Assembly (NCBI GenBank): GCA_030057915.1
Contig: JASGUC010000007.1
Coordinates: 1 to 46,481, forward strand
Origin: Pseudomonadota bacterium
GTDB lineage: Bacteria > Desulfobacterota > Syntrophia > Syntrophales > UBA8958
Direction: 5' to 3'
Length of the DNA: 46,481 nucleotides
The notes under the pieces were generated by a model. That model did not search any database. It saw nothing but the letters and a program-made list of their open reading frames with translations, and was not told the origin of the DNA. This document shows positions 1 through 7,958 of this stretch, in pieces; position 1 is the first letter of the stretch; each line of letters begins with the position of its first letter. The position numbers and the translations under genes were made by a program.

Positions 1-134
1 AAGTCGTCAGGTCAGTTATCCAGGAAGAGTTCCTGCATAATTTTCACTCTTTCAGGAATAGCGCGATTTATCGAATAATTATGTCAAAGAGCAGAAAAAA
101 CCGACAGCATCAATTGCCAATGGTGGCATGAATT

Positions 135-238
135 ACATAAAACTTTGGACTCTCAAGTAAGTAGTTGATCTTGAATGATCCACTAAACTGAGGCACGTCC
201 TGTTTTCAGCCACTTAGAGATAGAACAAATTTACCGTG
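135..238 (+). repeat. Family II miniature element, left end altered (copy A)
   Basis: From about 154 to 238 this matches the 104-bp elements at 29138-29241 and 43974-44077, sharing AGTTGATCTTGAAT, a central CTAAA(A)CTGAGGC and the right terminus AGAACAAATTTACCGTG. The left terminus, which should read CAGGGCAAATTTGTTCT, is replaced by AAAACTTTGGACTCTCAAG (139-157). That same 19-mer recurs inverted at 46355-46373. No flanking duplication is visible, so this copy is probably recombined or truncated. The rest of 1-256 shows no gene. Confidence 0.6.
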
Positions 239-256
239 TGCCGATGATTTGTTCCC

Positions 257-284
257 TTGACAGCGACACGGAAAATCATATATG
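257..284 (+). promoter_or_regulatory. Candidate sigma-70 promoter for tRNA-Ala
   Basis: A perfect -35 hexamer TTGACA (257-262) is followed after 16 bases by TATATG (279-284). It lies about 55 bases upstream of the tRNA and points toward it. The -10 element is only moderate and the spacing slightly short, so this is an inference. Confidence 0.4.
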
Positions 285-338
285 AGGCAGTTCAGGAAGG
301 TGGCGGCCTCAGCGGCTTGCCATCCGCCACGGCAACAA

Positions 339-414
339 GGGGATGTAGCTCAACTGGGAGAGCGCGGCGTTCGCAATGCCGAGGTCAGGGGTTCGAGCCC
401 CCTCATCTCCACCA
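339..414 (+). tRNA. tRNA-Ala (anticodon CGC)
   Basis: The cloverleaf folds by eye. The acceptor GGGGATG pairs with CATCTCC and includes the G3:U70 wobble that identifies alanine tRNAs. The D arm is GCTC/GAGC. The anticodon stem CGGCG/TGCCG carries loop TTCGCAA, giving anticodon CGC, which reads GCG. The T arm is AGGGG-TTCGAGC-CCCCT. The 3' CCA (412-414) is encoded. A terminator follows at 447, so the gene is probably a single transcription unit. Confidence 0.96.
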
Positions 415-446
415 AGACATAGTCCGAGGACATCCGAGGACGTATC

Positions 447-473
447 AAACCCGCTGGAAGCAGCGGGTTTTTT
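447..473 (+). terminator. Rho-independent terminator of tRNA-Ala
   Basis: A 10-bp perfect stem AAACCCGCTG / CAGCGGGTTT with a 4-base loop GAAG runs directly into a T tract, 33 bases after the tRNA CCA. The stretch 474-669 after it holds no recognisable gene. Confidence 0.85.
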
Positions 474-669
474 ATTGCCCTTCGCGGGACAAGCATGATC
501 AGGATAATGCAAACAACTTCTTGAAAAGAGACAGAGAATGTGGTTGTTTCTCCAAGCAAGGGGATCCAGAACAACAATCGCTAAAGCAGGGCAAGACATG
601 CGATCGTCAAACCGGGCGCCATCATCGCGGGTTCCCGCTGGCCGGCGCCCGTGGAAGGCAAGTTCATTG

Positions 670-883
670 AACCCAAATTTTCCATCAGGAGGTTTCCGCC
701 CTCTCTAGGCGGCGCCGCAGATGACGGGCGCAAGGCTTTCCGGATGCGGCCCCAAGGAAACCATCAGAAATTCTTCATGGATTTCATTATGTCGCTCTCG
801 CCATGCTACCCGGTGGCCCATGACCCAGGGGCATCACGCCATGAATCATGGGCCCGTGAACCTTCCAATGGAAAATTTGGGTT
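670..883. repeat. 214-bp element with 16-bp perfect inverted ends
   Basis: AACCCAAATTTTCCAT (670-685) is repeated exactly and inverted at 868-883. The interior has no credible gene; the short ORFs across it are not protein-like. Its left end, continuing as CAGGAGGTTTC, recurs at 39493-39530 and, more diverged, at 24092-24122, so it belongs to a dispersed family. No target duplication is clear. Its right edge coincides with the point where the DNA methyltransferase relic begins, as if the element or a linked rearrangement removed the upstream part of that gene. Confidence 0.6.
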
Positions 884-1147
884 GCAGAGTTAGGCTATTA
901 TGTCCACATCGTCGGGGCGACGACGAAGTCGGATGCCCGTGATCTCCGGGAATACCGCGCCAATCGGGAAGAATCCTTTCCCGCGGAAGAGTGGAACAAG
1001 ACCCGCAATTTCATTGCCGAATTCTCCAAATGGGAACCTTCCCTGAACTCGACCATGATCGAAAAGGCCCGCAAGGTTATCCTCAAGGCGGGCGGCGGCA
1101 AGCCCCCCCGCGTCCCCGATCCCTTCGGGGGCGGTAAGGATCAATAG
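884..1147 (+). pseudogene. Remnant of DUF1156-type adenine-specific DNA methyltransferase
   Basis: The frame ending with TAG at 1145-1147 translates to about 88 residues containing FIAEFSKWEPSLN, then ARKVI, then PPRVPDPFGGG. This resembles the region just before and including the SAM/catalytic DPF-GGG motif of DUF1156 class methyltransferases, which normally read DPFAGGGSIPLEA and continue for several hundred residues. Here the frame stops five codons after PFGGG. No start codon precedes it in frame (there is a stop at 857-859), and it begins at the edge of the inverted-repeat element. I read it as a decayed internal fragment. Identification rests on motif memory, not a search. Confidence 0.55.
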
Positions 1148-1170
1148 CCTTTCTTGTCCTTCGGATAAGC

Positions 1171-2190
1171 CTATTGAGGAAATATATTGCTAAATTTCCA
1201 GCGTTTGCGCTTCTTCCAGCCTCCCTTCCGGTAGGCGTAGTTGACCAGAAGCGGCAGGACCGTCGTCGCCTCGGCATAGACCATCTTTTCGAAGGCTACA
1301 TCCACCTTGCCCCAGGACTGGGCCTCCTTGAGGGTGGAGCTGGAGCAGGCGCCGTCCCGGACATCCGCCACGGTAATCTGGACGGCGTACTTGTGCATGG
1401 GAACCTCCTTCCCGAGGATCTCGGCGCAGATCACGGTGTCCTGGGCGAAGTTTTTGGGGACGCCGCCGCCGACCATGAGGAGCCCCGTGGTGTCCGCGGC
1501 GATTTTTATCATCGTCAACTCCCGGAAATCCTTGACCGAATCGATGGTTGCATGACGGTCGGGACGCTCGTGCTGGTGGAGCGCCAGGCCGAAGCCGGCG
1601 CTGCTGTCGGAGAAGGCGGGACAGAAGATGGGGACGTCGTTTTCATAGGCGGCCTGGACGAGGGAATCCTTCTTTTGGGCATTTTTCATCAGGTATCCGC
1701 CCATCTCCCGGATAAATTCCCGGGAGGAGTAGGGCCGGGGAGCAAGGGTGTCGGCGATCTCCCGGATCGTCCGGTCGCAGATCTGCAGTTCCTCTTCGTC
1801 GATATAGGTGTCGTAGATCCGGTCGATGTAAAGGGAGCGGAGGACCCGGTCGTCGGCATGGGGCGACCCCTGGTAGTGACGGAAGCCCAGGGCCTCGAAG
1901 AAGTCCATGTCCACGATGGTCGCGCCGGTGGCCACGATGGCGTCCACCATGTTGTGGCGGACCATATCCACGTAGATCTGCATGCACCCGGCGGCGGAGG
2001 AACTGCCGGCGATAGTGAGAAAGATGGCGCACTTCCGGTCTCTCAGCATCCGATCATAGATGGCGGCGGCCTCGCCCAGGTCCCGGGCGGAGAAAGACAT
2101 CTGCCGCATGGCCTCCACAAGGTCCACCGTATCCAACGAGGTGATGTCGATATGGCGCACCGGCTTCTTTAAAAAGTCCTTTTTCTTCAT
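1171..2190 (-). CDS. Deoxyhypusine synthase-like family protein
   Basis: 339 residues, full length for the family. Deoxyhypusine synthase uses NAD and spermidine to modify a lysine of eIF5A. Bacteria lack eIF5A, so bacterial members probably act in polyamine metabolism (for example homospermidine-type reactions) or on another substrate. Visible features are an N-terminal TIAGSSSAAG segment, a central FCPAFSDSSAGFG, a GGGVPKN loop and the C-terminal SWGK followed by VYAEATTVLPLL. SWGK at about 292-295 contains the lysine equivalent to the catalytic Lys329 of the human enzyme. It is transcribed away from xseA with about 77 bases between starts, so promoters for both probably lie at 2191-2267. 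The family is clear; the substrate is not. Confidence 0.85.
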   Translation of the reverse strand: MKKKDFLKKPVRHIDITSLDTVDLVEAMRQMSFSARDLGEAAAIYDRMLRDRKCAIFLTIAGSSSAAGCMQIYVDMVRHNMVDAIVATGATIVDMDFFEALGFRHYQGSPHADDRVLRSLYIDRIYDTYIDEEELQICDRTIREIADTLAPRPYSSREFIREMGGYLMKNAQKKDSLVQAAYENDVPIFCPAFSDSSAGFGLALHQHERPDRHATIDSVKDFRELTMIKIAADTTGLLMVGGGVPKNFAQDTVICAEILGKEVPMHKYAVQITVADVRDGACSSSTLKEAQSWGKVDVAFEKMVYAEATTVLPLLVNYAYRKGGWKKRKRWKFSNIFPQ

Positions 2191-2267
2191 AGCCTCCTCA
2201 GCGTCATAAGTGATCGTTCCCCTTAAATCATAGACGGATTCTTGTCAATCCCAGGGAAAAAACCAGC

Positions 2268-3704
2268 TTGTCATCCTCCCCCATTTCTGATACGCCTCCG
2301 GCGATAAGGGTGGATCGACGGATGCGGGAAATCTGGACGGTAAGCGAACTAAACGAGCAAATAAAGGCCCTTTTGGAATCATCTTTCGAGTTCCTCTGGG
2401 TGGAGGGGGAGGTGTCCAATCTTCGCCGTCCGGCCTCCGGACACAGCTACTTCACCCTGAAAGACCAGCGCAGCCAGATCCGGGCGGTGCTGTTCCGAAC
2501 GGCGACGAAGCCGTCCTTCTCCCTGGAAGACGGGATGCAGGTCGCCTGCCGGGCCCGCCTCACCGCCTATGCCCCCCGGGGAGAGTATCAACTCATCGTC
2601 GAACGGGTGGAACCCCGAGGACTGGGGGCCCTCCAAAAGGCCTTCGAGCAGCTCAAGGACAAGTTGCAGGCGGAGGGTCTTTTCGACGCCCGGCATAAAA
2701 AGCCGCTCCCCTTTCTCCCCCGAGGCATCGGCGTCATCACCTCGCCCACCGGGGCGGTGATCAGAGACATCCTCCAGGTCACGGGACGGCGCTTCCCATC
2801 TGTTCCCATCCTCATCGCGCCGGCGCGGGTCCAGGGGGCCGAGGCGGCGGCGGAGATCGTCCGGGCCCTCGCCCTGCTCAACGGGGAATGCGGGGCATGC
2901 GAAGAAAACGCCGCCATTGAGGATCTCGAGGTCATCATCGTCGCCCGGGGCGGCGGTTCCCTGGAGGATCTGCACCCCTTCAATACGGAGGAGACGGCCC
3001 GGGCGGTGTTCCGGTCGCGCCTCCCCGTGATCTCCGCCGTGGGTCACGAGACGGATTTCACCATTACGGATTTCGTCGCCGACCTGCGGGCGCCCACCCC
3101 CTCGGCGGCAGCGGAAATGGCGGTCCCCGACCGGGAGGACCTGCGCCGTCAGCTTGGCGCGGCCTTTGGACGCCTGCTCCAGGCCCGGCGGCGCCGGACG
3201 GAGCGATGGCGGGAAAGGATCGAGGCGGCGGCGGGGAGGCTCAAGTCGCCGGATCGGGTTCTCGCGGATCGTCGCCTCCTCCTTGACGATTATCGGGAGC
3301 GGCTTTCCCTGGCCCTGAACCGGCGCCTTGACGCCCGGCGCCAGGACCTGCGGTATCTGCGGACCCGTTTGGACCATGGACGCCCGGTCGTGGCCAGCGA
3401 CCGCATTCGGGGGAACCTCGCCCATCAGCGGCAGCGGTTGGTCGCCGGGATCGGCCTCTTCCTCCAGCGGCAGCGGGCCTTCATGGACCGGCAGGGGGCC
3501 GGCCTCCAGGCGCTAAACCCCCTGGGAGTCCTGCGGCGGGGTTACAGCATAACCCGCCGGCGCCCCGACGGCCTGATCGTGAAACGGGCCGCCGATCTCG
3601 TCGTCGGCGATCGGCTTTCCGTCCGCCTGGCGGAAGGGGAAATCCACGCCCGGGTAGAGGTCGCGGCCCCCGAGGAGAAACGGGAGAGCGGAGCGCTTTT
3701 CTGA
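2268..3704 (+). CDS. xseA: Exodeoxyribonuclease VII large subunit
   Basis: 478 residues. It is the catalytic subunit of the single-strand-specific nuclease that acts from both ends and works in repair. The N-terminal OB-fold (about residues 20-115) reads WTVSELNEQIKALLE, then VEGEVSNLR and GHSYFTLKD. The catalytic core has GVITSPTGAVIRDIL, ARGGGSLEDLHPFN, and AVGHETDFTITDFVADLRAPTPS, all family hallmarks. A long charged helical region follows, and the C-terminus has the usual LNPLGVLRRGYSI element. ATG 2268 gives the longest form; the in-frame ATG at about 2322 (MREIWTVSEL) is equally compatible with family N-termini. The partner xseB lies 324 bases downstream, separated by an inserted small repeat. 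Confidence 0.96.
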   Translation: MSSSPISDTPPAIRVDRRMREIWTVSELNEQIKALLESSFEFLWVEGEVSNLRRPASGHSYFTLKDQRSQIRAVLFRTATKPSFSLEDGMQVACRARLTAYAPRGEYQLIVERVEPRGLGALQKAFEQLKDKLQAEGLFDARHKKPLPFLPRGIGVITSPTGAVIRDILQVTGRRFPSVPILIAPARVQGAEAAAEIVRALALLNGECGACEENAAIEDLEVIIVARGGGSLEDLHPFNTEETARAVFRSRLPVISAVGHETDFTITDFVADLRAPTPSAAAEMAVPDREDLRRQLGAAFGRLLQARRRRTERWRERIEAAAGRLKSPDRVLADRRLLLDDYRERLSLALNRRLDARRQDLRYLRTRLDHGRPVVASDRIRGNLAHQRQRLVAGIGLFLQRQRAFMDRQGAGLQALNPLGVLRRGYSITRRRPDGLIVKRAADLVVGDRLSVRLAEGEIHARVEVAAPEEKRESGALF

Positions 3705-3785
3705 CCGCCATTGTCGGGCGTCCTTCCCCCGCGCCGCCGGTGAGGGGGGGCGCGCCCGGGAAGGAAGGGATAGGGTCGCGGATGG

Positions 3786-3927
3786 GGTTCGAAACCTTTG
3801 AATGAATCCGTTTCCAAGACCCCATCGTCATCCCGGCGGCAGCCGGAATGCCGTGTTTTCAAGGCGTTCCCAACCCCGTATTTTACCCGGGCGAAAGGAA
3901 AGCGTGGATTTTCAACGGTCTCGGTTC
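3786..3927 (-). repeat. Family I miniature element with 5-bp target duplication (xseA-xseB)
   Basis: The 132-bp element (3791-3922) begins GAAACCTTTGAATG and ends TTTTCAACGGTCTC, which are imperfect terminal inverted repeats. It is flanked by exact direct repeats GGTTC at 3786-3790 and 3923-3927. Read on the minus strand it aligns along its length with the element at 12634-12765, sharing CCTTGAAAACA, TTCCGGC and GGAAACGG. It contributes most of the 324-base gap between xseA and xseB; I see nothing else in that gap apart from the GC-rich tail after xseA. Confidence 0.8.
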
Positions 3928-4028
3928 ATGTTTTTAGAAGCGACTGTCAATTTTTCAGGGCCGCCCCCGGGCAAATGGCGGGAAAGGACCGGGCCGCCGG
4001 CGCACGGTGGGCGGCGGGAGGGGTGAAC

Positions 4029-4256
4029 GTGGCGAAGGAAAGGTTCGAAGAGGCCCTGAAGAAACTTGAAGAGCTGGTAAAAACGATGGAAGCCGGCGAT
4101 CTTACCCTGGACGATTCCCTCAAGGCCTTCGAGGAGGGAATCCGGCTGATCCGTTTTTGCACCCGGAAGATCGACGAAGTGGAAAGAAAGGTGGAGATCC
4201 TGCTCCGGGACGAAGAGGACCGCCCCATCGTCGTCCCCTTTCCTCCGGAGGACTGA
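4029..4256 (+). CDS. xseB: Exodeoxyribonuclease VII small subunit
   Basis: 75 residues, typical length. The protein is a helical hairpin that multimerises on XseA. It reads ERFEEALKKLEELVKTMEAG, then LTLDDSLKAFEEGIRLIRFC, then KVEILL, the standard XseB pattern. I chose GTG 4029 because a GGAGGGG Shine-Dalgarno (about 4017-4023) lies five bases upstream; GTG 4023 is an alternative two codons earlier. The open frame extends upstream to 3798, but that part is repeat DNA and not XseB-like. Its stop is one base before the ispA start. Confidence 0.93.
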   Translation: MAKERFEEALKKLEELVKTMEAGDLTLDDSLKAFEEGIRLIRFCTRKIDEVERKVEILLRDEEDRPIVVPFPPED

Positions 4257-4257
4257 C

Positions 4258-5169
4258 ATGGGGATGGAGAAGACGAACGAGGACTTCACGGTCTATCTGG
4301 CCCAGCGCAAGGCCCTGGTGGAGGAGGCCCTGGATCGTTTCCTCTCCCCGGGCAACGGCGTCCCGGAACGGATAATGGCCGCCGCCCGTTACAGCCTCTT
4401 CGCGGGCGGCAAGCGGCTCCGCCCCATCCTCTGCCTGGCCGCCGCCGAGGCGGTAAGCGGCGCCTGGACGGACGCCCTGCCCTGCGCCTGCGCCCTGGAG
4501 ATGATCCATACCTACTCCCTGATTCACGACGACCTGCCGGCCATGGACGATGACGATTACCGGCGGGGCCGGCCGACGAATCATATCGTTTTCGGCGAGG
4601 CGCTGGCGATCCTGGCGGGGGACGCCCTACTGACCGAGGCCTTTCACCTCCTGGCCCGCCGGGATTTGATGACCGGCGCGCCGCCGGAAGACCGCCTGGA
4701 GGTGATCCGGCTGGTGGCCCAGGCGGCGGGGATGGCGGGCATGGTAGGCGGCCAGACGCTGGACCTGCAGGGCGAGGGCCGGCATCCGGAACCGGCATAC
4801 CTCACGGACATGCACCGGCGCAAGACCGGGGCCCTCCTGATCGCTTCCGTCGTCGCCGGGGCCGTCATCGCCGGGGCTACGGATGCGCAGAAGGAAATCC
4901 TCGCCGGCTACGGCGAAAAGATCGGTCTTGCATTCCAGATTGCCGATGATATCTTGAACGTCACCGGCGACCGCGTCATGATGGGTAAAAGCACGGGCAG
5001 CGACGCCGTCCGGGGAAAGCAGACTTTTCCGGCCCTGCTTGGGCTGGAGGTCTCCCAGGCCAGGCTGGCCGAACTGGTTGACGGGGCGGCGGCGGACGCC
5101 CGACGGCTGGGGGAACGTGGCGAGCCCCTGGTTAAGATCGCCAAATACATCATGGAAAGAAAGAGTTAA
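4258..5169 (+). CDS. ispA: Polyprenyl synthase, farnesyl/geranyl diphosphate synthase
   Basis: 303 residues. It condenses IPP with allylic diphosphates. The first aspartate-rich motif is DDLPAMDDDD (residues 91-100); the DDx4D spacing with two extra residues is characteristic of bacterial short-chain synthases. The second is QIADDILNVTGD. GGKRLRP at about 50-56 binds IPP. The final LVKIAKYIMERKS is typical of IspA C-termini. It starts one base after the xseB stop and its own TAA is directly followed by the dxs GTG, so it is tightly coupled to both. Product chain length (C15 or C20) cannot be fixed from sequence by eye. Confidence 0.95.
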   Translation: MGMEKTNEDFTVYLAQRKALVEEALDRFLSPGNGVPERIMAAARYSLFAGGKRLRPILCLAAAEAVSGAWTDALPCACALEMIHTYSLIHDDLPAMDDDDYRRGRPTNHIVFGEALAILAGDALLTEAFHLLARRDLMTGAPPEDRLEVIRLVAQAAGMAGMVGGQTLDLQGEGRHPEPAYLTDMHRRKTGALLIASVVAGAVIAGATDAQKEILAGYGEKIGLAFQIADDILNVTGDRVMMGKSTGSDAVRGKQTFPALLGLEVSQARLAELVDGAAADARRLGERGEPLVKIAKYIMERKS

Positions 5170-7080
5170 GTGGGAAATACACTTGCGGGCATCAACGATC
5201 CCAAGGATATCCGGCGGCTCGATATACCCTCCCTGATCTCCCTTGCCCAGGATATTCGGGAGCTGATCATAACGACCGTATCCAGGACCGGCGGCCACCT
5301 CGCCTCCTCCCTGGGCGCCGTGGAGCTGACCCTGGCGCTGCACTACGTCTTCGACACCCCGCGGGACAAGATCGTCTGGGACGTGGGGCACCAGGCCTAT
5401 GCCCACAAGATCATAACCGGCCGTCGGGATGCCTTCCCGACCCTGCGGCAGCAGGGAGGCATCAGCGGGTTTCCGAAGCGCGAGGAGAGCGTTTACGATG
5501 TCTTCAACGTGGGGCACAGCAGCACCTCCATCTCCGCGGCGACGGGGATGGCGGAAGCCCGGCGCCTCAAAGGGGAAAAACACAAGATCATCGCGGTCAT
5601 CGGCGACGGTTCCATGTCGGCGGGGATGGCCCTGGAAGGCCTGAACTGGGCCGGGGACCGCAAGGAAGACCTGATCATCATCCTCAATGACAACGAAATG
5701 TCCATCTCGCCCAATGTGGGCGCCCTGTCCTCATATCTGAACCGGATTATGACCGGCGAGACAGTGACCCGCCTCCGAGCCGATCTCAAGACCTTCCTGA
5801 GCAACATCCCCTCCATCGGCGGCCACATGCTGAAATTCACCAGGCAGTTCGAGGAGGCCCTCAAGTCCTTCCTTCTGCCCGGGGCCCTTTTCGAGGATCT
5901 GGGTTTCACCTATGTGGGACCCCTGCAGGGACACCGCCTGGACCGCCTGATTAAAAATCTCCATAACATCAGGCAAATGACGGGGCCGATACTCGTCCAT
6001 GTCCTGACGAAAAAGGGAAAGGGGTATCGTCACGCCGAGGAAAAGCCCCTGCGTTTTCACGGCACCTCCTCATTCTGCATCGAGACGGGGAGGCCCGCCG
6101 GCGGCGGGAACAGACCCGCCGCGATTACCTACACCGGGATGTTCGGCGAGACCCTGGTCCGCCTCGGCCGTGAAGACTCCCGCATCGTGGCCATCACCGC
6201 CGCCATGTGTAACGGCACCGGTCTGGACGAATTCTCCCGGGCCTATCCCGACCGCTTTTTCGACGTCGGCATCGCGGAGCAGCACAGCGTCACCTTCGCC
6301 GCCGGCCTGGCGGTGGAAGGGCTGATCCCCGTGGTGGCCATCTACTCCACCTTCCTGCAGCGGGCCTACGATCAGATCATCCACGATGTCTGCCTGCAGA
6401 ATCTCCATGTGGTCTTCTGCCTCGACCGGGGCGGCTTTGTGGGCGACGACGGGGCCACTCATCACGGCGTCTTCGATCTCAGCTATCTAAGGGCCATCCC
6501 CAACATGGTCGTCATGGCCCCCAAGGACGAAAACGAACTCCAGCACATGCTGAAAACGGCCGTGGAAGCCGGGGGTCCCGTGGCGGTCCGCTACCCCCGG
6601 GGGAATGGCCAGGGGGTGTCGCTCGATTGCGAACCGCATGCCCTGCCCCTGGGCCGGGGCGAAATACTCCGGGAAGGAGACGCCCTGGCCATCATCGCCA
6701 TCGGCGCCACCGTCTATCCGGCCCTGGCGGCCGCGGAGGAACTCCGCAAGGAGGGTCTCGCCGTCCGGGTAATCAACGCCCGCTTTGTCAAACCCCTGGA
6801 TCGGGAGTTGATCCTCGCAACGGCCGCCAAATTCAAGAAGCTCATTACCGTGGAAGAAAACGTTCGCATGGGCGGCTTCGGCGGCGCGATCATGGAACTG
6901 CTGGCGGAGGAAGGGATGAGCGATGTGCGGATCCGGGTATTGGGCATCCCCGACGTCTTTGTGGAACACGCCACCCAGCAGGAGCTGCGACGCCAGGCGG
7001 GCATCGACCGCGACCATATCCTTGCCGCCGCCCGGGAGCTGATCTCGGCGGGCGGGCAGCGGGCGCCCGCGGCATGCTGA
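5170..7080 (+). CDS. dxs: 1-deoxy-D-xylulose-5-phosphate synthase
   Basis: 636 residues, full length. It makes DXP from pyruvate and glyceraldehyde 3-phosphate, the ThDP-dependent entry to the MEP isoprenoid pathway. Motifs in order: SRTGGHLASSLG near the N-terminus, WDVGHQAYAHKI, the ThDP-binding GDGSMSAGMALEGLN...NDNEMSI, FDVGIAEQHSVTFAAG (catalytic Glu), and DRGGFVGDDGATHHG. The start is GTG 5170, directly abutting the ispA stop; no later start preserves the N-terminal domain. The 3' end overlaps the proposed tlyA start. It supplies the substrate chain that IspH, encoded two genes later, finishes. Confidence 0.97.
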   Translation: MGNTLAGINDPKDIRRLDIPSLISLAQDIRELIITTVSRTGGHLASSLGAVELTLALHYVFDTPRDKIVWDVGHQAYAHKIITGRRDAFPTLRQQGGISGFPKREESVYDVFNVGHSSTSISAATGMAEARRLKGEKHKIIAVIGDGSMSAGMALEGLNWAGDRKEDLIIILNDNEMSISPNVGALSSYLNRIMTGETVTRLRADLKTFLSNIPSIGGHMLKFTRQFEEALKSFLLPGALFEDLGFTYVGPLQGHRLDRLIKNLHNIRQMTGPILVHVLTKKGKGYRHAEEKPLRFHGTSSFCIETGRPAGGGNRPAAITYTGMFGETLVRLGREDSRIVAITAAMCNGTGLDEFSRAYPDRFFDVGIAEQHSVTFAAGLAVEGLIPVVAIYSTFLQRAYDQIIHDVCLQNLHVVFCLDRGGFVGDDGATHHGVFDLSYLRAIPNMVVMAPKDENELQHMLKTAVEAGGPVAVRYPRGNGQGVSLDCEPHALPLGRGEILREGDALAIIAIGATVYPALAAAEELRKEGLAVRVINARFVKPLDRELILATAAKFKKLITVEENVRMGGFGGAIMELLAEEGMSDVRIRVLGIPDVFVEHATQQELRRQAGIDRDHILAAARELISAGGQRAPAAC

Positions 7081-7958
7081 CCGCGTCTCCGGCGGACCGC
7101 GCACGCCGGATCCGCGAAAATCAAGAAACGGCGAACGGGGATGCGGCCCCCGGAAAGCGGCGCGGGCCGGCGAATGGCCCTCCGGATCTTCCGCCGCGAC
7201 TCGATCGTTCGGGATTAGCCACGGAGAAGGTGCGCCTGGATGTCCTTTTGGTGGAACGTCGCCTGGCGCCCAGCCGGGAGAAGGCCCGGGCGATGATCAT
7301 GACCGGGGCCGTTCTGGCGGATGAAAAGCGGCTGGACAAGGCGGGAATCATGGTGGATCGCCGGGTGGAGCTGCGCATCCGGGGAGGGGCGGAACCGTAT
7401 GTCAGCCGGGGAGGACGGAAGCTCAAGGGGGCCCTGGACGCCCTTGCCATATCGGTGCGGGATCGGGTCGTCATAGACGTCGGGGCCTCCACGGGAGGGT
7501 TTACCGATTGCCTGCTCCAGGAAGGGGCGAAGAAGGTTTACGCCCTGGATGTAGGTTACGGGCAGTTGGCCTGGCGGTTGCGTCAGGATCCCCGGGTCGT
7601 GCCCATCGAGCGCGTCAACATCCGTTACTATGACGGTCGGGACTTTTCGGAAACGGTGGACATGGCCACGGTGGATGCCTCGTTCATCTCCCTGAAGCTG
7701 GTGCTGCCCGCGGTTTGCCCCTTGATTGGAGGGGACGGTGCGATCCTGGCCCTGATCAAACCCCAGTTCGAGGTAGGCAAGGGTCTGGTGGGCAAAAACG
7801 GCGTGGTGGCCGACCCGGTTCTGCACCAGCGGGTGATCGACGATCTGGCCTCCTTTGTCCAGACCCTGGGCCTGACGGTCCTGGGGACCTGCGCCTCCCC
7901 CCTCCCGGGGCCGGCGGGAAACCGCGAGTTCTTTATCTACGCGGCGAAACGGCCATGA
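7074..7958 (+). CDS. tlyA: TlyA family rRNA 2'-O-methyltransferase / hemolysin A-like
   Basis: Up to 294 residues. TlyA proteins combine an N-terminal S4 RNA-binding domain (RLDVLLVERRLAPSREKARAMIMTGAV) with an FtsJ/RrmJ-type SAM domain (VVIDVGASTGGFTDCLLQEGA; later TVDASFISLKLVLP and LIKPQFE) and methylate ribosomal RNA. ATG 7074 overlaps the dxs stop but adds about 52 arginine- and proline-rich residues that TlyA proteins usually lack. GTG 7230 (VRLDVLLVE) gives the normal 242-residue form with a close GGAG. I favour 7230 biologically but give the longer coupled form. The 3' end overlaps the ispH ATG by four bases. Confidence 0.88.
   Translation: MLTASPADRARRIRENQETANGDAAPGKRRGPANGPPDLPPRLDRSGLATEKVRLDVLLVERRLAPSREKARAMIMTGAVLADEKRLDKAGIMVDRRVELRIRGGAEPYVSRGGRKLKGALDALAISVRDRVVIDVGASTGGFTDCLLQEGAKKVYALDVGYGQLAWRLRQDPRVVPIERVNIRYYDGRDFSETVDMATVDASFISLKLVLPAVCPLIGGDGAILALIKPQFEVGKGLVGKNGVVADPVLHQRVIDDLASFVQTLGLTVLGTCASPLPGPAGNREFFIYAAKRP

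Noticed and set aside
257..670. Open frame of 137 codons over the tRNA
   Set aside because: It runs through tRNA-Ala and its terminator and the product is not protein-like; chance open frame.
651..893. Open frames of 80 and 73 codons inside the 214-bp element
   Set aside because: They cover a repeat element, have no family resemblance and no ribosome site.
1174..2172. Plus-strand 332-codon frame opposite the deoxyhypusine synthase-like gene
   Set aside because: Antisense shadow of a clear gene; Gly/Asp/Val-rich mirror composition typical of high-GC antisense frames.
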